A stretch of 64,000 nt of DNA, taken from positions 558,001 to 622,000 of the forward strand of contig JAAVUU010000003.1 in assembly GCA_018449595.1 (NCBI GenBank). Direction: 5' to 3'. Positions within the stretch are counted from its first letter, which is position 1. Each line of letters begins with the position of its first letter. This document shows positions 36,294-46,206 of the stretch, piece by piece. Made by a program: the position numbers and the translations under genes. Under the pieces are notes generated by a model. The model did no database searches. It had not been told where the DNA came from and saw only the letters and a list, made by a program, of their open reading frames with translations. The stretch is from Rhizobiales bacterium dw_265. GTDB taxonomy: Bacteria; Pseudomonadota; Alphaproteobacteria; Micropepsales; Micropepsaceae.

Positions 36294-36316
36294 CCGCCTG
36301 GCATCAAAGCCCGCCA

Positions 36317-36502
36317 TTACCAGTAGCGATAATGGTCACGCTCCCAGCGGCGATGGCCGTAGTAATGGTTGTGATAGTGATAATGGCCCACGCCGACGCC
36401 AACCGGGCCGACATGCAGGCCGATCACCGCCGCATCGGCGGCGCCGGCCATCAGGCCCAAGGACAGGCCGGCGGCCATCACGGACGCGATAAGAGTTTTC
36501 AT
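36317..36502 (-). CDS. Tiny secreted His/Tyr-rich protein (copy 1)
   Basis: 61 residues from ATG 36502; an earlier in-frame start is possible but the MKTLIASV signal peptide matches its paralogue exactly. Cleavage is expected after AGAADA. The mature part is AVIGLHVGPVGVGVG followed by a His/Tyr/Arg cluster (HYHYHNHYYGHRRWERD). The histidine density suggests metal or surface binding. Own terminator downstream. Confidence 0.7.
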   Translation of the reverse strand: MKTLIASVMAAGLSLGLMAGAADAAVIGLHVGPVGVGVGHYHYHNHYYGHRRWERDHYRYW

Positions 36503-36634
36503 GACGAGTCTCTCTTTCCAGTTTCCCGATCGCGATGCGAACACCACGGTCTGGGATAGGTAAGCGGGAACATGCCAATCCGTTCCGTAACGAAAAAATT
36601 GCGGCAGATAGGACCCGCAAATCCGGGCAAAGCT

Positions 36635-36664
36635 GATCCCCGCCCTTCATTTGTGGCGGGAATC
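36635..36664. terminator. Possible hairpin terminator after His-rich copy 2
   Basis: CCCGCC (36639-36644) pairs with GGCGGG (36655-36660); one mismatch outward it continues as TGAT/ATCA. It lies 15-44 bases past the stop of the minus-strand gene. There is no clear U-run, so termination is uncertain. Confidence 0.35.
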
Positions 36665-36678
36665 AGGCCGCGCCGCGA

Positions 36679-36834
36679 TCAGCGATAGTGGCGATGATAA
36701 TGGCGATAGTGGTGATGATAATGATGGCCGATGCCGACACCGATACCGCCGACATGCACACCGATGACAGCGGCGCTGGCGCCGGCAGCGCCCAGAAGAG
36801 TCAAGGCGACAACAGATGCGATCAAGGTTTTCAT
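36679..36834 (-). CDS. Tiny secreted His-rich protein (copy 2)
   Basis: 51 residues from ATG 36834. The signal peptide begins MKTLIASV like copy 1 and should be cleaved near GASA. The mature part is AVIGVHVGGIGVGIG, matching copy 1 at nearly every position, then HHYHHHYRHYHRHYR. Too short for ordinary gene finders but the paralogy, the shared layout and the hairpin downstream support it as real. Confidence 0.68.
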   Translation of the reverse strand: MKTLIASVVALTLLGAAGASAAVIGVHVGGIGVGIGHHYHHHYRHYHRHYR

Positions 36835-36944
36835 GGGGTCTCTTTTCGGAGAAATGCCCGCCACAACGGCAGGGCTCTCCCAGTGACAAACCCCAAGAGG
36901 GTGGAATGTTCCCCCGTCGTACACATTGACACAGCTGATCGGCG

Positions 36945-37586
36945 CTAAAGTGCGCTGACGAACGCGGCCTGGGTCTTGGCCTGGACCTCGTCCAGCGTGA
37001 CGCCGGGCGCGAGTTCCACCAGGGTCAGTCCGGTCTTGCCGCGCTCCACGGTGAAAACGCACAGGTCGCTGACGATCATGTCGACGCATTGCGTGCCGGT
37101 CAGCGGCAGACTGCATTTTTCCAGGATCTTGGATTCGCCGGCCTTGTTGGTGTGCTCCATCACCACGATGACGCGCTTGACGCCCGCCACCAGATCCATC
37201 GCCCCGCCCATGCCCTTGACCATCTTGCCGGGGATCATCCAGTTGGCGATGTCGCCGTTTTCCGACACTTCCATCGCGCCCAGCACCGACAGGTCGATAT
37301 GGCCGCCGCGAATCATGCCGAAGCTGTCCGATGACGAGAAATAGCTGGTCATCGGCAGTTCGGTGATGGTCTGCTTGCCGGCATTGATCAGGTCGGGGTC
37401 TTCCTCGCCTTCATACGGGAAGGGGCCCATGCCCAGCATGCCGTTCTCGCTTTGCAGCGTCACCTTCATGCCTTCGGGAATATAGTTCGCCACCAGGGTC
37501 GGGATGCCGATGCCCAGGTTGACATAGAAGCCGTCTTTCAACTCGCGCGCGGCGCGGGCGGCCATTTCCTGACGTGTCCAGGCCAT
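36945..37586 (-). CDS. scoB: 3-oxoacid CoA-transferase subunit B
   Basis: 213 residues from ATG 37586; the start shares one base with the subunit A stop (TGATG). Family segments: [24 protein letters not shown], the catalytic Glu in [38 protein letters not shown] and [20 protein letters not shown]. With subunit A it moves CoA between succinyl-CoA and acetoacetate (or a related 3-oxoacid), as in ketone-body or PHB-derived acetoacetate use. Confidence 0.94.
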   Translation of the reverse strand: MAWTRQEMAARAARELKDGFYVNLGIGIPTLVANYIPEGMKVTLQSENGMLGMGPFPYEGEEDPDLINAGKQTITELPMTSYFSSSDSFGMIRGGHIDLSVLGAMEVSENGDIANWMIPGKMVKGMGGAMDLVAGVKRVIVVMEHTNKAGESKILEKCSLPLTGTQCVDMIVSDLCVFTVERGKTGLTLVELAPGVTLDEVQAKTQAAFVSAL

Positions 37587-38320
37587 CAGACTTCCTCCCC
37601 CGTCGCGGCGGGCATGGGCCGGGGCCGCGTCGTCAGGTTTTCGATCAGCTTCTTGTAATCCTTGCCCTGCAGGATACGCTGCACGAAGATGCCGGGCGTG
37701 TGAATCTTGTCGGGATCGAGCTGGCCGGGTTCGACCAGTTCCTCGACTTCCGCGATGGTCACCTTGCCCGCCGTCGCCATCATCGGATTGAAGTTTCGCG
37801 CCGTCTTGCGGTAGATCAGGTTGCCCTCGGTATCGCCCTTCCACGCCTTGACGATGGACAGATCGGCGCGCAGCCAGCTTTCGCGCACATAATTCAGGCC
37901 GTCGAACTCCTCATGCGGCTTGCCTTCAGCAACCACGGTGCCGACGCCGGTGCGGGTGTAGAAGGCGGGAATGCCCGCGCCGCCCGCCCGGATGCGCTCG
38001 GCCAGTGTGCCCTGCGGGTTCAGTTCCAGTTCCAGCTTGCCCGACAAATACAATTCCTCGAACAGCTTGTTCTCGCCGACATAGGACGAGACCATCTTCC
38101 TGATCTGGCCATTGTCCAGCAGCACCCACAACCCGCGCCCGTCGGCGCCGCAATTGTTGGCGATGATGGTGATGTTCTTGGTGCCGTCCTGGCGCAGCGC
38201 CTCGATCAGGTTCTCGGGATTGCCCGACAGGCCGAAGCCGCCCGCCATGACGGTCATGCCATCGAAGGTCAGGCCTTTCAGGGCCGTGGCCGCATCGGGA
38301 TAGACTTTGCTTTGCGCCAC
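37586..38320 (-). CDS. scoA: 3-oxoacid CoA-transferase subunit A
   Basis: 244 residues from a GTG at 38320, chosen because GGGAG lies 9 bases upstream and the protein then begins like the family ([29 protein letters not shown]). Other landmarks: [56 protein letters not shown]-like [10 protein letters not shown]. First gene of the two-gene unit. An upstream in-frame start would add a poorly conserved extension. Confidence 0.93.
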   Translation of the reverse strand: MAQSKVYPDAATALKGLTFDGMTVMAGGFGLSGNPENLIEALRQDGTKNITIIANNCGADGRGLWVLLDNGQIRKMVSSYVGENKLFEELYLSGKLELELNPQGTLAERIRAGGAGIPAFYTRTGVGTVVAEGKPHEEFDGLNYVRESWLRADLSIVKAWKGDTEGNLIYRKTARNFNPMMATAGKVTIAEVEELVEPGQLDPDKIHTPGIFVQRILQGKDYKKLIENLTTRPRPMPAATGEEV

Positions 38321-38496
38321 CGGCGTGCTCCCAGTTATTTTGGCTAGTTCGCACCGCGGCATGGCCGGACGCAAGAGACAAAGCGGCGCGGCCATAAGTC
38401 CTTGATCCGTATTATTTTGTGGCGGTTCCTTGCCGCCCCCGCGCTGGGCCGGTACAACCCCCGCCGTCCTTAAATTTTGGCAGATTCCGGCATTCC

Positions 38497-39975
38497 ATGA
38501 GCGCCCCCAAGCAATCCCGCCCCAAAGCCCGGCTGCCGCGCGGTTTCCGCGACCGCGGCGCGCACTTGATCATGGCCGAGCAGAAGATGCTGGCGACCAT
38601 CCGCGCCGTCTATGAAAGCTATGGCTTCGAGCCGCTGGAGACGCCCGCCTTCGAATATACCGACGCGCTGGGCAAGTTCCTGCCGGATGTGGAGCGCCCC
38701 AATGAAGGCGTGTTCTCGCTCAAGGACGATGACGAACAGTGGATGAGCCTGCGCTACGACCTGACGGCGCCCTTGGCCCGCCATGTCGCGGCCAATTTCC
38801 AGCACCTGGCCAAGCCGTTCCGCCGCTACCAGACCGGCAGCGTGTGGCGCAACGAAAAGCCGGGGCCGGGGCGTTATCGCGAGTTCACGCAATTTGATGC
38901 CGACACCGTCGGGTCCGCAAGCGCGTCGGCGGACGCCGAACTGCTGATGATGCTGTCGGACACGCTGGAGGCGCTGGGCCTGAAGCGCGGCGACTACATC
39001 GTCAAGCTGAACAATCGCAAGCTGCTGGATGGCGTGCTGGAAGCCAGCGGCGTGGCGCTGGATGACCGCGTCAAGCGCGGCATCGTGCTGCGCGCCATAG
39101 ACAAGCTGGACCGGCTGGGCGTGGAGGGCGTGTCGGCGCTGCTGGGCGAAGGCCGCAAGGACGAAAGTGGCGATTTCACCAAGGGCGCGGGCCTCAATCC
39201 CGACCAGGCGCATCGCATCCTGGCCTTTGTCGCGCCCGACGCGGCGGACGAGGAAGAACATCTGCAGCAGATCGGTACCTTGATTTCCACCAGCGCCGTC
39301 GGCGCCGCCGGCCTCAATGAGCTGGAACAGATCGTCAAGCTGCTGTCGGCCTGCGGCTATGGCCCCGACCGGGTGCTGTTCGATACCGGCGTGGTGCGCG
39401 GGCTGGACTATTACACCGGCGCGGTGTTCGAGGCGCAGCTGACCTTCCCGATTAAAAACGAAGACGGCGAGGAAGTCGTGTTCGGCTCGGTGGCGGGCGG
39501 CGGGCGCTATGACGACCTGGTGGCGCGCTTCACCGGCCAGACGGTGCCCGCCACCGGCGTTTCCATCGGCGTGTCGCGGCTGATGTCGGCGCTGGCCTCG
39601 CGCGGCGCGCTGGCGGCGGCGAAAGCGCCGCTGGTGGTGGTGACGGTGATGGACAAGGCGGAGGCCGCCGCATCGTTCGCCATTGTGCAGGAATTGCGCG
39701 CCGCCGGCATCCGCGCTGAAGTCTATGTCGGCAACGGCAAGATGGGCGACCAGTTCAAATATGCCGACAAGCGCGGCGCCGCCATCGCCATCATCGAAGG
39801 CGGCGACGAACGCGCCCGTGGCGAAGTCACCCTGAAAGACCTGGCGCTGGGCGCGGAACTGGCGAAATCCGTCGAAAGCCGCGCCGAATGGGTCGCCAAT
39901 CGCGAGGCCCAGAAAAGCGTGGCGCGCGCCGATCTGGTGGCGCAGGTCAGGGCCATGCTGGCGGGCACCGGCTGA
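38497..39975 (+). CDS. hisS: Histidyl-tRNA synthetase
   Basis: 492 residues from ATG 38497. Class II motifs: PRGFRD at the start, motif 2 ([27 protein letters not shown]), [13 protein letters not shown] and motif 3 ([12 protein letters not shown]), then an anticodon-binding domain. Charges tRNA-His. The window's tRNA-His lacks G-1, so this enzyme must recognise the alphaproteobacterial form. Its stop overlaps the hisZ ATG by one base; hisS-hisZ-hisG form one operon. Confidence 0.96.
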   Translation: MSAPKQSRPKARLPRGFRDRGAHLIMAEQKMLATIRAVYESYGFEPLETPAFEYTDALGKFLPDVERPNEGVFSLKDDDEQWMSLRYDLTAPLARHVAANFQHLAKPFRRYQTGSVWRNEKPGPGRYREFTQFDADTVGSASASADAELLMMLSDTLEALGLKRGDYIVKLNNRKLLDGVLEASGVALDDRVKRGIVLRAIDKLDRLGVEGVSALLGEGRKDESGDFTKGAGLNPDQAHRILAFVAPDAADEEEHLQQIGTLISTSAVGAAGLNELEQIVKLLSACGYGPDRVLFDTGVVRGLDYYTGAVFEAQLTFPIKNEDGEEVVFGSVAGGGRYDDLVARFTGQTVPATGVSIGVSRLMSALASRGALAAAKAPLVVVTVMDKAEAAASFAIVQELRAAGIRAEVYVGNGKMGDQFKYADKRGAAIAIIEGGDERARGEVTLKDLALGAELAKSVESRAEWVANREAQKSVARADLVAQVRAMLAGTG

Positions 39976-41111
39976 TGGTCGCCTTTCCCTATTACGACAC
40001 CGGCGCCATCGGCGCGCTGAAGACGCAGGCCGACGTCCTGTTGGACCTGTTCCTGTCGCGCGGCTATGCCCGCGAAGAACCCTCGGTGCTGCAGCCGGCG
40101 GAAATCTTTGTGGACCGTTCCGGCGAGGAAATCCGCCGCCGCACCTTCACCCTGATGGACCCGTCGGGGCGCGACCTGTGCCTGCGTCCCGACCTCACCA
40201 TTCCGATCTGCCGCGAGGCGGTGCTGGTCAACCGCACGTTCCCCGCGCGCATCGCCTATAACGGGCTGGTGTTCCGCCATCAGCCGGGCGAGCCGCAGCG
40301 CCCGACCCAGTTTTTCCAGGCCGGCGTCGAATTGCTGGGGCTGGAAGATCGCGCCGCCGGTGAAACCGAAATCCTGTCGCTCGCTATCGCGGCGCTGCGC
40401 GTTGCGGGTCTGAAAGACTTTTCGCTGCGCATCGGCGACCTGGCGCTGTTTGGGGCGCTGGTGGATGCGCTGGCGCTGCCCCGGCAATGGCGCTTCCGTC
40501 TGAAGCGGCATTTCTGGCGCGCCGGTTATGTCGAAAGCCTGCTCTACTGGCTGGGCCATGGTGATAGCTTGGGCGACGGCGCCTCCCGGCTGCCCGGCGA
40601 CCGCGCCGAGATCGAGGCGCTGCTGGAAAAGCAGGGCGATGCGCCGCTGGCGGGCCGCACCCGCGAGGACATCATCGCCCGCGCCATGGACCGCGCGGCG
40701 GAGGCCAGGACCCTGCGGCTCGATCCGGTGGTGGCCGACGCCATCGCCAGGCTGCTGGATATTTCCGGCCCCGCCGATGCGGCGATGGCGCAGATCCGCA
40801 GCCTGCTCAAGACCGCCGGCATCAATCTGGACCCGCAACTGGCGGCGATGGATGCGCGGCTGGCGACCCTGGCGTCGCTGGGCGTGGCGCCGGGCGCGGT
40901 GCAGTTCACCGCCCATTTCGGCCGCAACATGGAATATTATACCGGCTTTGTTTTCGAACTGTGGGCGCGCGATCGCGAAGGCCCGGTGCAGGTCGCGGGC
41001 GGCGGCCGTTACGACACCTTGCTGGAGACGCTGGGCGCCAAGCAGCCGGTCTCGGCCATCGGCTGCGCCATCCGCACCGAACGCGTGCTGGCCGCGAAGG
41101 AAGCCGCGTAA
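39975..41111 (+). CDS. hisZ: ATP phosphoribosyltransferase regulatory subunit HisZ
   Basis: 378 residues. A HisRS-like catalytic fold (FTLMDPSGRDLCLRPDLTIPICREAV, FRHQPGEPQRPTQFFQAGVELLG, ARFGRN-like HFGRNMEYYTGFVFEL, GGGRYDTLLE) without an anticodon-binding domain. HisZ activates the short HisG and mediates histidine feedback. Stop TAA overlaps the hisG ATG by one base. Confidence 0.94.
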   Translation: MVAFPYYDTGAIGALKTQADVLLDLFLSRGYAREEPSVLQPAEIFVDRSGEEIRRRTFTLMDPSGRDLCLRPDLTIPICREAVLVNRTFPARIAYNGLVFRHQPGEPQRPTQFFQAGVELLGLEDRAAGETEILSLAIAALRVAGLKDFSLRIGDLALFGALVDALALPRQWRFRLKRHFWRAGYVESLLYWLGHGDSLGDGASRLPGDRAEIEALLEKQGDAPLAGRTREDIIARAMDRAAEARTLRLDPVVADAIARLLDISGPADAAMAQIRSLLKTAGINLDPQLAAMDARLATLASLGVAPGAVQFTAHFGRNMEYYTGFVFELWARDREGPVQVAGGGRYDTLLETLGAKQPVSAIGCAIRTERVLAAKEAA

Positions 41112-41845
41112 TGTTGACGCTTGCTATTCCCTCCAAAGGCCGGCTGAAAGACAATTGCAATGCCTGGTTCGCCCAGGCCGGCATCGTGATGGAGCAGACC
41201 GCCGGGGCGCGCGGCTATCGCGCCAGTTTCGCGGGCTTCCCCGATGTCGAAGTGATGCTGTTGTCGGCGTCGGAGATCGCGTCCTCGCTGCTGGCGGGCG
41301 ACATCAACCTGGGCATCACCGGCGAGGACCTGCTGCGCGAGGAAGCGCCGGAACTGACCGGCCGCATGCACCTGATCAGGCCGCTGGGGTTCGGCTTTGC
41401 CGATGTGGTGGTGGCCGTGTCGCAATATTGGGTGGACGTTTCCACCATGGCGGACCTGGACGATGTCTGCGCCGCCTATGCCCACACCCATCGCCGCCGC
41501 CTGCGGGTGGCGACCAAATACGCCCAGCTGACGCGCCAGTTCTTCGCCCAGGCGCGCATCAGCGACTATCGCATCGTGCCCAGCGCCGGCGCCACCGAAG
41601 GCGCGCCGGCGGCGGGCACCGCCGAAGTGATCGTCGACATCACCACCACCGGCGCCACCCTGCGCGACAATGGGCTGAAGATTCTGGACGACGGCGTGAT
41701 CCTGAAAAGCCAGGCGACCCTGGCGGCCTCGCTCACCGCCGACTGGACGGAAGAGACGCGCCAGTCCTGCGCCACACTGCTGGCGAAACTCGATCCCGCC
41801 GCCGCGCTTTACGCCCCGTTGGCGGCGCAACTGCCGCCGCCCTGA
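41111..41845 (+). CDS. hisG: ATP phosphoribosyltransferase catalytic subunit, short form
   Basis: 244 residues: LTLAIPSKGRLKDN, FAGFPDVEVMLLSASEIASSLLAGDINLGITGEDLL, and the PRPP loop EVIVDITTTGATLRDNGL. It lacks the C-terminal regulatory domain of long HisG, consistent with the neighbouring hisZ. First step of histidine synthesis: PRPP + ATP to phosphoribosyl-ATP. Confidence 0.95.
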   Translation: MLTLAIPSKGRLKDNCNAWFAQAGIVMEQTAGARGYRASFAGFPDVEVMLLSASEIASSLLAGDINLGITGEDLLREEAPELTGRMHLIRPLGFGFADVVVAVSQYWVDVSTMADLDDVCAAYAHTHRRRLRVATKYAQLTRQFFAQARISDYRIVPSAGATEGAPAAGTAEVIVDITTTGATLRDNGLKILDDGVILKSQATLAASLTADWTEETRQSCATLLAKLDPAAALYAPLAAQLPPP

Positions 41846-41965
41846 ACGCATTAACCCTGTTTTTGCAAGCCTTGCGTCACAGCCGCGCTATACGCGATTT
41901 TAAGCCTCGCGAGTTTACGCTGTCTCCATACCGCAGCCAAAAGAGCAGGCGGAAGGTGGGTCAGA

Positions 41966-42541
41966 ATGACAAATGCAAACGATGCGGCGCCGTCCGAGCG
42001 ACGCGATCACGAACGGCACCGTGTCTGCCTGGCCGGGAAGATTTTCATCGCCGGCGCCGGGGCGGTGTTCGACTGCACGGTGACCAATCTGTCCGCCGGC
42101 GGCGCGGGCTTCTGGTGCGCCGGCGCGCCGCCGCTGGATACGCCCCTTGTCCTGTATGTGGATGGCTTCGGCCGCTTTGAAGGCGCGGTCACGCGCAGCG
42201 TCCAGGGCGATGCCGGCGTCAAATTCTCCTGCAGCGACGCCAAGCGCAAGCGGCTGGAAGAGGCGCTGGCGGGTTTTGTGGTGGACGGCATGAAGGCGGT
42301 TACCCGCCTGCGCCGCTTCGAGCGCGCGCGCGTGGCTGCGGCGATCGATCATTTCTCGCTGGCGGACGGCGAGGCGGTGGCCTGCAGCCTGGTGGACATC
42401 TCGCTGCAGGGGGCGCTGCTCAGGACCGGCCGCCGCCCCGCCATCGGCGAGATCGTGCACCTGGGGCAGACGCGCGGCTGGGTGATACGCCACCTGGACG
42501 ACGGCATCGCCATCCAGTTCCTGCAGCGCAGCGCCGCTTAA
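41966..42541 (+). CDS. Tandem PilZ-domain protein
   Basis: 191 residues with two PilZ-like units. The first has ERRDHERHRV and TNLSAGGAGF, the full c-di-GMP pattern RxxxR ... (D/N)xSxxG. The second has RRFERARVAA and VDISLQGALL, where the final Gly is kept. GGAAGGTGGG precedes the ATG. Likely a cytoplasmic cyclic-di-GMP receptor; output not visible. Its stop overlaps the convergent M48 gene stop. Confidence 0.85.
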   Translation: MTNANDAAPSERRDHERHRVCLAGKIFIAGAGAVFDCTVTNLSAGGAGFWCAGAPPLDTPLVLYVDGFGRFEGAVTRSVQGDAGVKFSCSDAKRKRLEEALAGFVVDGMKAVTRLRRFERARVAAAIDHFSLADGEAVACSLVDISLQGALLRTGRRPAIGEIVHLGQTRGWVIRHLDDGIAIQFLQRSAA

Positions 42542-43896
42542 GGCAGGCGCGCACTGTCCCGGATATCGGGATCGGCGATATGTTCCTTCTTCCAGCGCAT
42601 CATGGTTTCGATGCGGGTGCGCCCCGACGGATGATCGTAGAAGATGATCTCTTCCCACGCGCCCGGCTCCAGCTTGCGATAGGTCGAGAGTTTCAGGGTG
42701 ACGCGTGCGAAGGCGTCGGGTTGGCGCACGGCATTGACGCCGAAGATGTCAGCCTGCTGTTCGGTGGTGCGGATGATGGTGTTGGTGACCGGCGTCATCA
42801 CGAAGCCGTACAGGCTGGCCAGGGCCGCCAGCAAGGGAAGGCCCGCGACATCCTCCAGCCGCCTTACATTCCATGAGCCGCCGAAAAGACCCGTGAGCCA
42901 GCGAAAGCCCCAGTTGGCGAACAGGAAACCGCCGGCAAAGACCAGGCCCATCAGCAGGATCAGCCGCGTCGCATGATCCAGCACATAATGGCCCATCTCA
43001 TGGCCCAGCACCGCCAGCACTTCGTCCGGCGGACATTGCTTGAGCAGGTTGTCGTTCAGCGACAGCCGCGTGGTGCCCAGGAAGCCGGAGACATTGGCGG
43101 AGATGCGGTTGGACTGGCGCGACGCATCCACCAGCCAGACATTGTCCACCGGCACCTCATTGGCGCGCGCCAGCGACAGCACGCGTTCCTTCAACGGACT
43201 GGCGGGCAGGGGCGAATAATGATTGAGCAGCGGGGCCACGAACACCGGCGCCAGCGCGAATTCCAGCACCAGCAGGATCACCGAAAGCCCCGCGCCCCAG
43301 GCCCACCAGGCCTCATGCGCGCGGCGGATGACGAAATACAGGATCGGCAGCGCGATCAGCGACACCACCAGCGACACCGCGAAATTGATGCCGAAGTCGC
43401 CCGCCCAGGCCCAGAAGCTCTGGGTGGAAAGGCCATAGGCATGTTCGCGGAAGAAACCTTCATAGACCGCCAGCGGCAGGCCGGCGACGGTGACGGCCGC
43501 GGTATAAATCCCGACATAGATCAGGGTCTGGCCATAGCGGGAATGTGTGCGCTCCTCCGCCCAGTCGCGCAAACGATCCGACAGGCGCAGGCCCAGCAGC
43601 AGCCCGGCAATGACCAGGCCATAGATCAGGTCCACCAGCTGCAGCCAGTAGCCGCCTTCGAAATAGGCGTCGGATTTCGCCCGCGCCGCGCCGCCGACTT
43701 GCGCCAGATAGCGTTCGGTCGCTGCCGCCGCGTCAAAGCTGGGCGTGGTGTCCATGGTGGGCAGCGCGCCGACCTCGACATGGTGGGTGGGCGCGGCGCG
43801 CGGACCCAGCTGCACCGGCGCGGCGGCGTCGGTCTGCGCCATCGCGGGAAAGGCGAAGACCAGCAGTATGGCAGCTGCGATCCGTGCAAAGGACAT
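42538..43896 (-). CDS. M48 metallopeptidase, Ste24/CAAX-protease-like
   Basis: 452 residues. Signal peptide or first span (IAAAILLVFAFPAMA), several membrane spans, APVFVAPLLNHYSPLPASPLKER, and the zinc motif LGHEMGHYVLDH (HExxH) with the third ligand in TEQQADIFGVNA (E..AD). The layout matches Ste24-type integral membrane zinc proteases, used in membrane-protein quality control in bacteria. Confidence 0.93.
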   Translation of the reverse strand: MSFARIAAAILLVFAFPAMAQTDAAAPVQLGPRAAPTHHVEVGALPTMDTTPSFDAAAATERYLAQVGGAARAKSDAYFEGGYWLQLVDLIYGLVIAGLLLGLRLSDRLRDWAEERTHSRYGQTLIYVGIYTAAVTVAGLPLAVYEGFFREHAYGLSTQSFWAWAGDFGINFAVSLVVSLIALPILYFVIRRAHEAWWAWGAGLSVILLVLEFALAPVFVAPLLNHYSPLPASPLKERVLSLARANEVPVDNVWLVDASRQSNRISANVSGFLGTTRLSLNDNLLKQCPPDEVLAVLGHEMGHYVLDHATRLILLMGLVFAGGFLFANWGFRWLTGLFGGSWNVRRLEDVAGLPLLAALASLYGFVMTPVTNTIIRTTEQQADIFGVNAVRQPDAFARVTLKLSTYRKLEPGAWEEIIFYDHPSGRTRIETMMRWKKEHIADPDIRDSARLP

Positions 43897-43973
43897 TGAG
43901 CGTTCCCTGTTATGCGTTGAGCCTAACAGGATTTCATGGCGCGCGAAGTGGTTTATCAGCTACCGTGCGTGTC

Positions 43974-44741
43974 ATGAGGATCACAATGTTGCCGATGCAG
44001 CGCATGGCGGTTATCGCATGCCTGTTGCCGCTGCCGGTACTGGCGGCAGTGGGAACCGCGCGGCGGCAACCGGATGCGGCGCACTATCGCCAATGCCTCA
44101 ACACGTCTTCCGACAATCCCGCCGCCGCGCTGGCCGATGCCGAAGCCTGGATCAAGGCTGGGGGTGGCGTTCCGGCCCAGCATTGCGCCGCGCTGGCGCT
44201 GGTCGGCCTGAAGCGCTATGCCGAAGCAGGTAGCAGGCTGGACCGCACCGCCGCCGACAAGGCGGTGCCCAGTTCGGCGTTTCGCGCCGCGCTGTTCGAC
44301 CAGGCGGGCAACGCCTGGCTGCTGGCGGGCGACGGCGCGCATGCGGTGCAAAGCCTGTCGGCGGCGCTCACTTTGTCGGCGGGCGATGCCGACCTGTTCG
44401 CCGACCTGGCAAGGGCGCAGGCGATGATCCGGAACTGGCACGAAGTGGACCTGGATCTCAACGCGGCGTTGCAGATCGCGCCGCGCCGCGCCGACCTGTT
44501 GGTGCTGCGCGCCAGCGCGCGCCGTGCGCTCAAGCGCTATGACGATTCCCGCAACGACATCGAGGCGGCGCTGAAGATAAAGCCGGGCGACGCCAATGCG
44601 CTGGTGGAGCGCGGGCTGCTTCGGCGGCAGTTGGGCGATCTTGGCGGCGCGAAGAAGGATTTCCAGGCGGTGCTGCGCGCCGCGCCCGCGAGCACGGCGG
44701 CGGCGCAAGCGAAGGAAAACCTCGACGCACTCAATCCCTGA
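43974..44741 (+). CDS. Exported TPR protein
   Basis: 255 residues from ATG 43974 (ATGs at 43986 and 43995 also possible). A signal sequence (MAVIACLLPLPVLAAVG) precedes about five TPR-like units, the clearest being AGNAWLLAGDGAHAVQSLSAALTL, DLARAQAMIRNWHEVDLDLNAALQIAP, RASARRALKRYDDSRNDIEAALKIKPG and RGLLRRQLGDLGGAKKDFQAVLRAAP. Probably a periplasmic protein-protein adaptor. Its stop abuts that of the convergent GST gene. Confidence 0.8.
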   Translation: MRITMLPMQRMAVIACLLPLPVLAAVGTARRQPDAAHYRQCLNTSSDNPAAALADAEAWIKAGGGVPAQHCAALALVGLKRYAEAGSRLDRTAADKAVPSSAFRAALFDQAGNAWLLAGDGAHAVQSLSAALTLSAGDADLFADLARAQAMIRNWHEVDLDLNAALQIAPRRADLLVLRASARRALKRYDDSRNDIEAALKIKPGDANALVERGLLRRQLGDLGGAKKDFQAVLRAAPASTAAAQAKENLDALNP

Positions 44742-45386
44742 TCAAAAATCCAGTTCGGCGTAATGCGACACGGGCGGTTGCCCCGGCACGCGGTCGGACA
44801 GGATGGAGCGGAAGGACGGCCGCGATTTCATCCGCACATACCATTCCGCCGCCGCCGTGAAATCGGTCCATGGCACCTCGCCGAAATAGTCCAGCGACGA
44901 CAGGTGCGCCGCCACCGCCAAATCGCCCAGCGTGGGTTCGCGGCAGGCGAGATTGCCATTGGTTTCCGCCGCCCGGCCGATGGACGACAGCGCCAGCTTC
45001 AACTCCTCGCGCCCGGCGCGGATATTGTTCATGTCGGGCGTGCGGCTGAAGGCGGCGCCGGTGAAACGCTGACCGGCCTTTTCATAGAGGATGCGCTGCG
45101 TCACCTGTTCGTGGAACGGCCCCATCGCCCAGTCCACCCAGCGCAGCGATGCCCGCCGCGCCGCGTCATCGGCGGGGGCGAGGGGCCGGTCGGGATAATT
45201 CCCTTCCAGGTGATCCAGGATCGCCCACACGCCCTCGGCGCGGGTGCCGTCCAGGTCGATGAAGACCGGCAGCACATTGCGCGCGTCTTCCGCCATCCAG
45301 GGATCGCAGGCCACCCGCTTTTCGGCCACCATCAGGCGGGCCAGGCGACAGGACGGTGACAGCATCAGATGGATCAGGCGGCGCAT
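44742..45386 (-). CDS. Glutathione S-transferase family protein
   Basis: 214 residues. N-terminal thioredoxin-like half (RLIHLMLSPSCRLARLMVAEKRV, with the Ser-Pro-Ser-Cys active-site region, and LPVFIDLDG, where cis-Pro follows VL), and an all-helical C-terminal half (PFHEQVTQRILYEKAGQRF, EPTLGDLAVAAHLSSLDYFGEVPW with the N-capping Asp). Detoxification or thiol transfer; substrate unknown. Confidence 0.87.
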   Translation of the reverse strand: MRRLIHLMLSPSCRLARLMVAEKRVACDPWMAEDARNVLPVFIDLDGTRAEGVWAILDHLEGNYPDRPLAPADDAARRASLRWVDWAMGPFHEQVTQRILYEKAGQRFTGAAFSRTPDMNNIRAGREELKLALSSIGRAAETNGNLACREPTLGDLAVAAHLSSLDYFGEVPWTDFTAAAEWYVRMKSRPSFRSILSDRVPGQPPVSHYAELDF

Positions 45387-45408
45387 GGCCCGTTTGTAAG
45401 CGAGGCGC

Positions 45409-46128
45409 TCACTTAACGCAAAAGTTCAGCCCGTCGCGGGTGACCATGGCGCTGCGTCCCTGCAGCATGCCGGCGCGGTGACGGACATAGCGGCCGGGAT
45501 GGGCCGCCTTCCATTTGTGGGGATTGGGCAGGATGGCGGCCAGCCGCGCCGCCTCGCCGCTGTCCAGGTCGGACGCGTCTGTGCCGAAATAGGCCTGTGC
45601 CGCGGCCTCAGCCCCGAAGATGCCGTCGCCCCAATCCACCAGGTTGAGATAGGCGGTGAGGATGCGCTTCTTGGGCCACAAGCCCTCGACCAGCACGGTC
45701 AGCCAGGCTTCAACCCCCTTGCGGACCCAACTGCGCACCGGCACCAGGAACAGGGTGCGCGCCGCCTGCTGCGAGATGGTGCTGGCGCCGCGCTCCGGTT
45801 TGCCCGGATGGCGCTTGTGATCCTCCACCGCCCTGTTGATGGCGTCCCAGTCGAAACCGTGATGGGTGCAGAAATTCTGATCCTCGGCGCCGATCACCGC
45901 CCGGCCCAGCCGGGGCGAGATGTCGTCGCGCCAGCTGTAACTGGCGCCCTTGCCCTGGGCCAGGCTGAGCAGCATCTCCGGAGTGCCCGGCACCGGCAGG
46001 AAGCGGAAGACCAGCAGCAGGATGATGGGCGCCGGCACCAGCAGGATGAACAGCACGGCCACAATGCGCCACGGCCAGCCGCGGCCGCGCCACACCAGTC
46101 CCTTGCCCCGATTCCCCCGCCGCACCAT
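45409..46128 (-). CDS. mtgA: Monofunctional peptidoglycan glycosyltransferase MtgA
   Basis: 239 residues from ATG 46128. A single N-terminal span ([20 protein letters not shown]) and a GT51 domain: [18 protein letters not shown] (catalytic Glu in ED), [44 protein letters not shown]. No transpeptidase domain. Polymerises lipid II glycan strands in the periplasm. Confidence 0.94.
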   Translation of the reverse strand: MVRRGNRGKGLVWRGRGWPWRIVAVLFILLVPAPIILLLVFRFLPVPGTPEMLLSLAQGKGASYSWRDDISPRLGRAVIGAEDQNFCTHHGFDWDAINRAVEDHKRHPGKPERGASTISQQAARTLFLVPVRSWVRKGVEAWLTVLVEGLWPKKRILTAYLNLVDWGDGIFGAEAAAQAYFGTDASDLDSGEAARLAAILPNPHKWKAAHPGRYVRHRAGMLQGRSAMVTRDGLNFCVK

Positions 46129-46206
46129 GGCGCCACTATAGCAAAGCTTGATCCGGCAGCGCATGATGCGGGAAGGACGCACGCCGGTTCTTCGGGGGAT
46201 GGGGCG

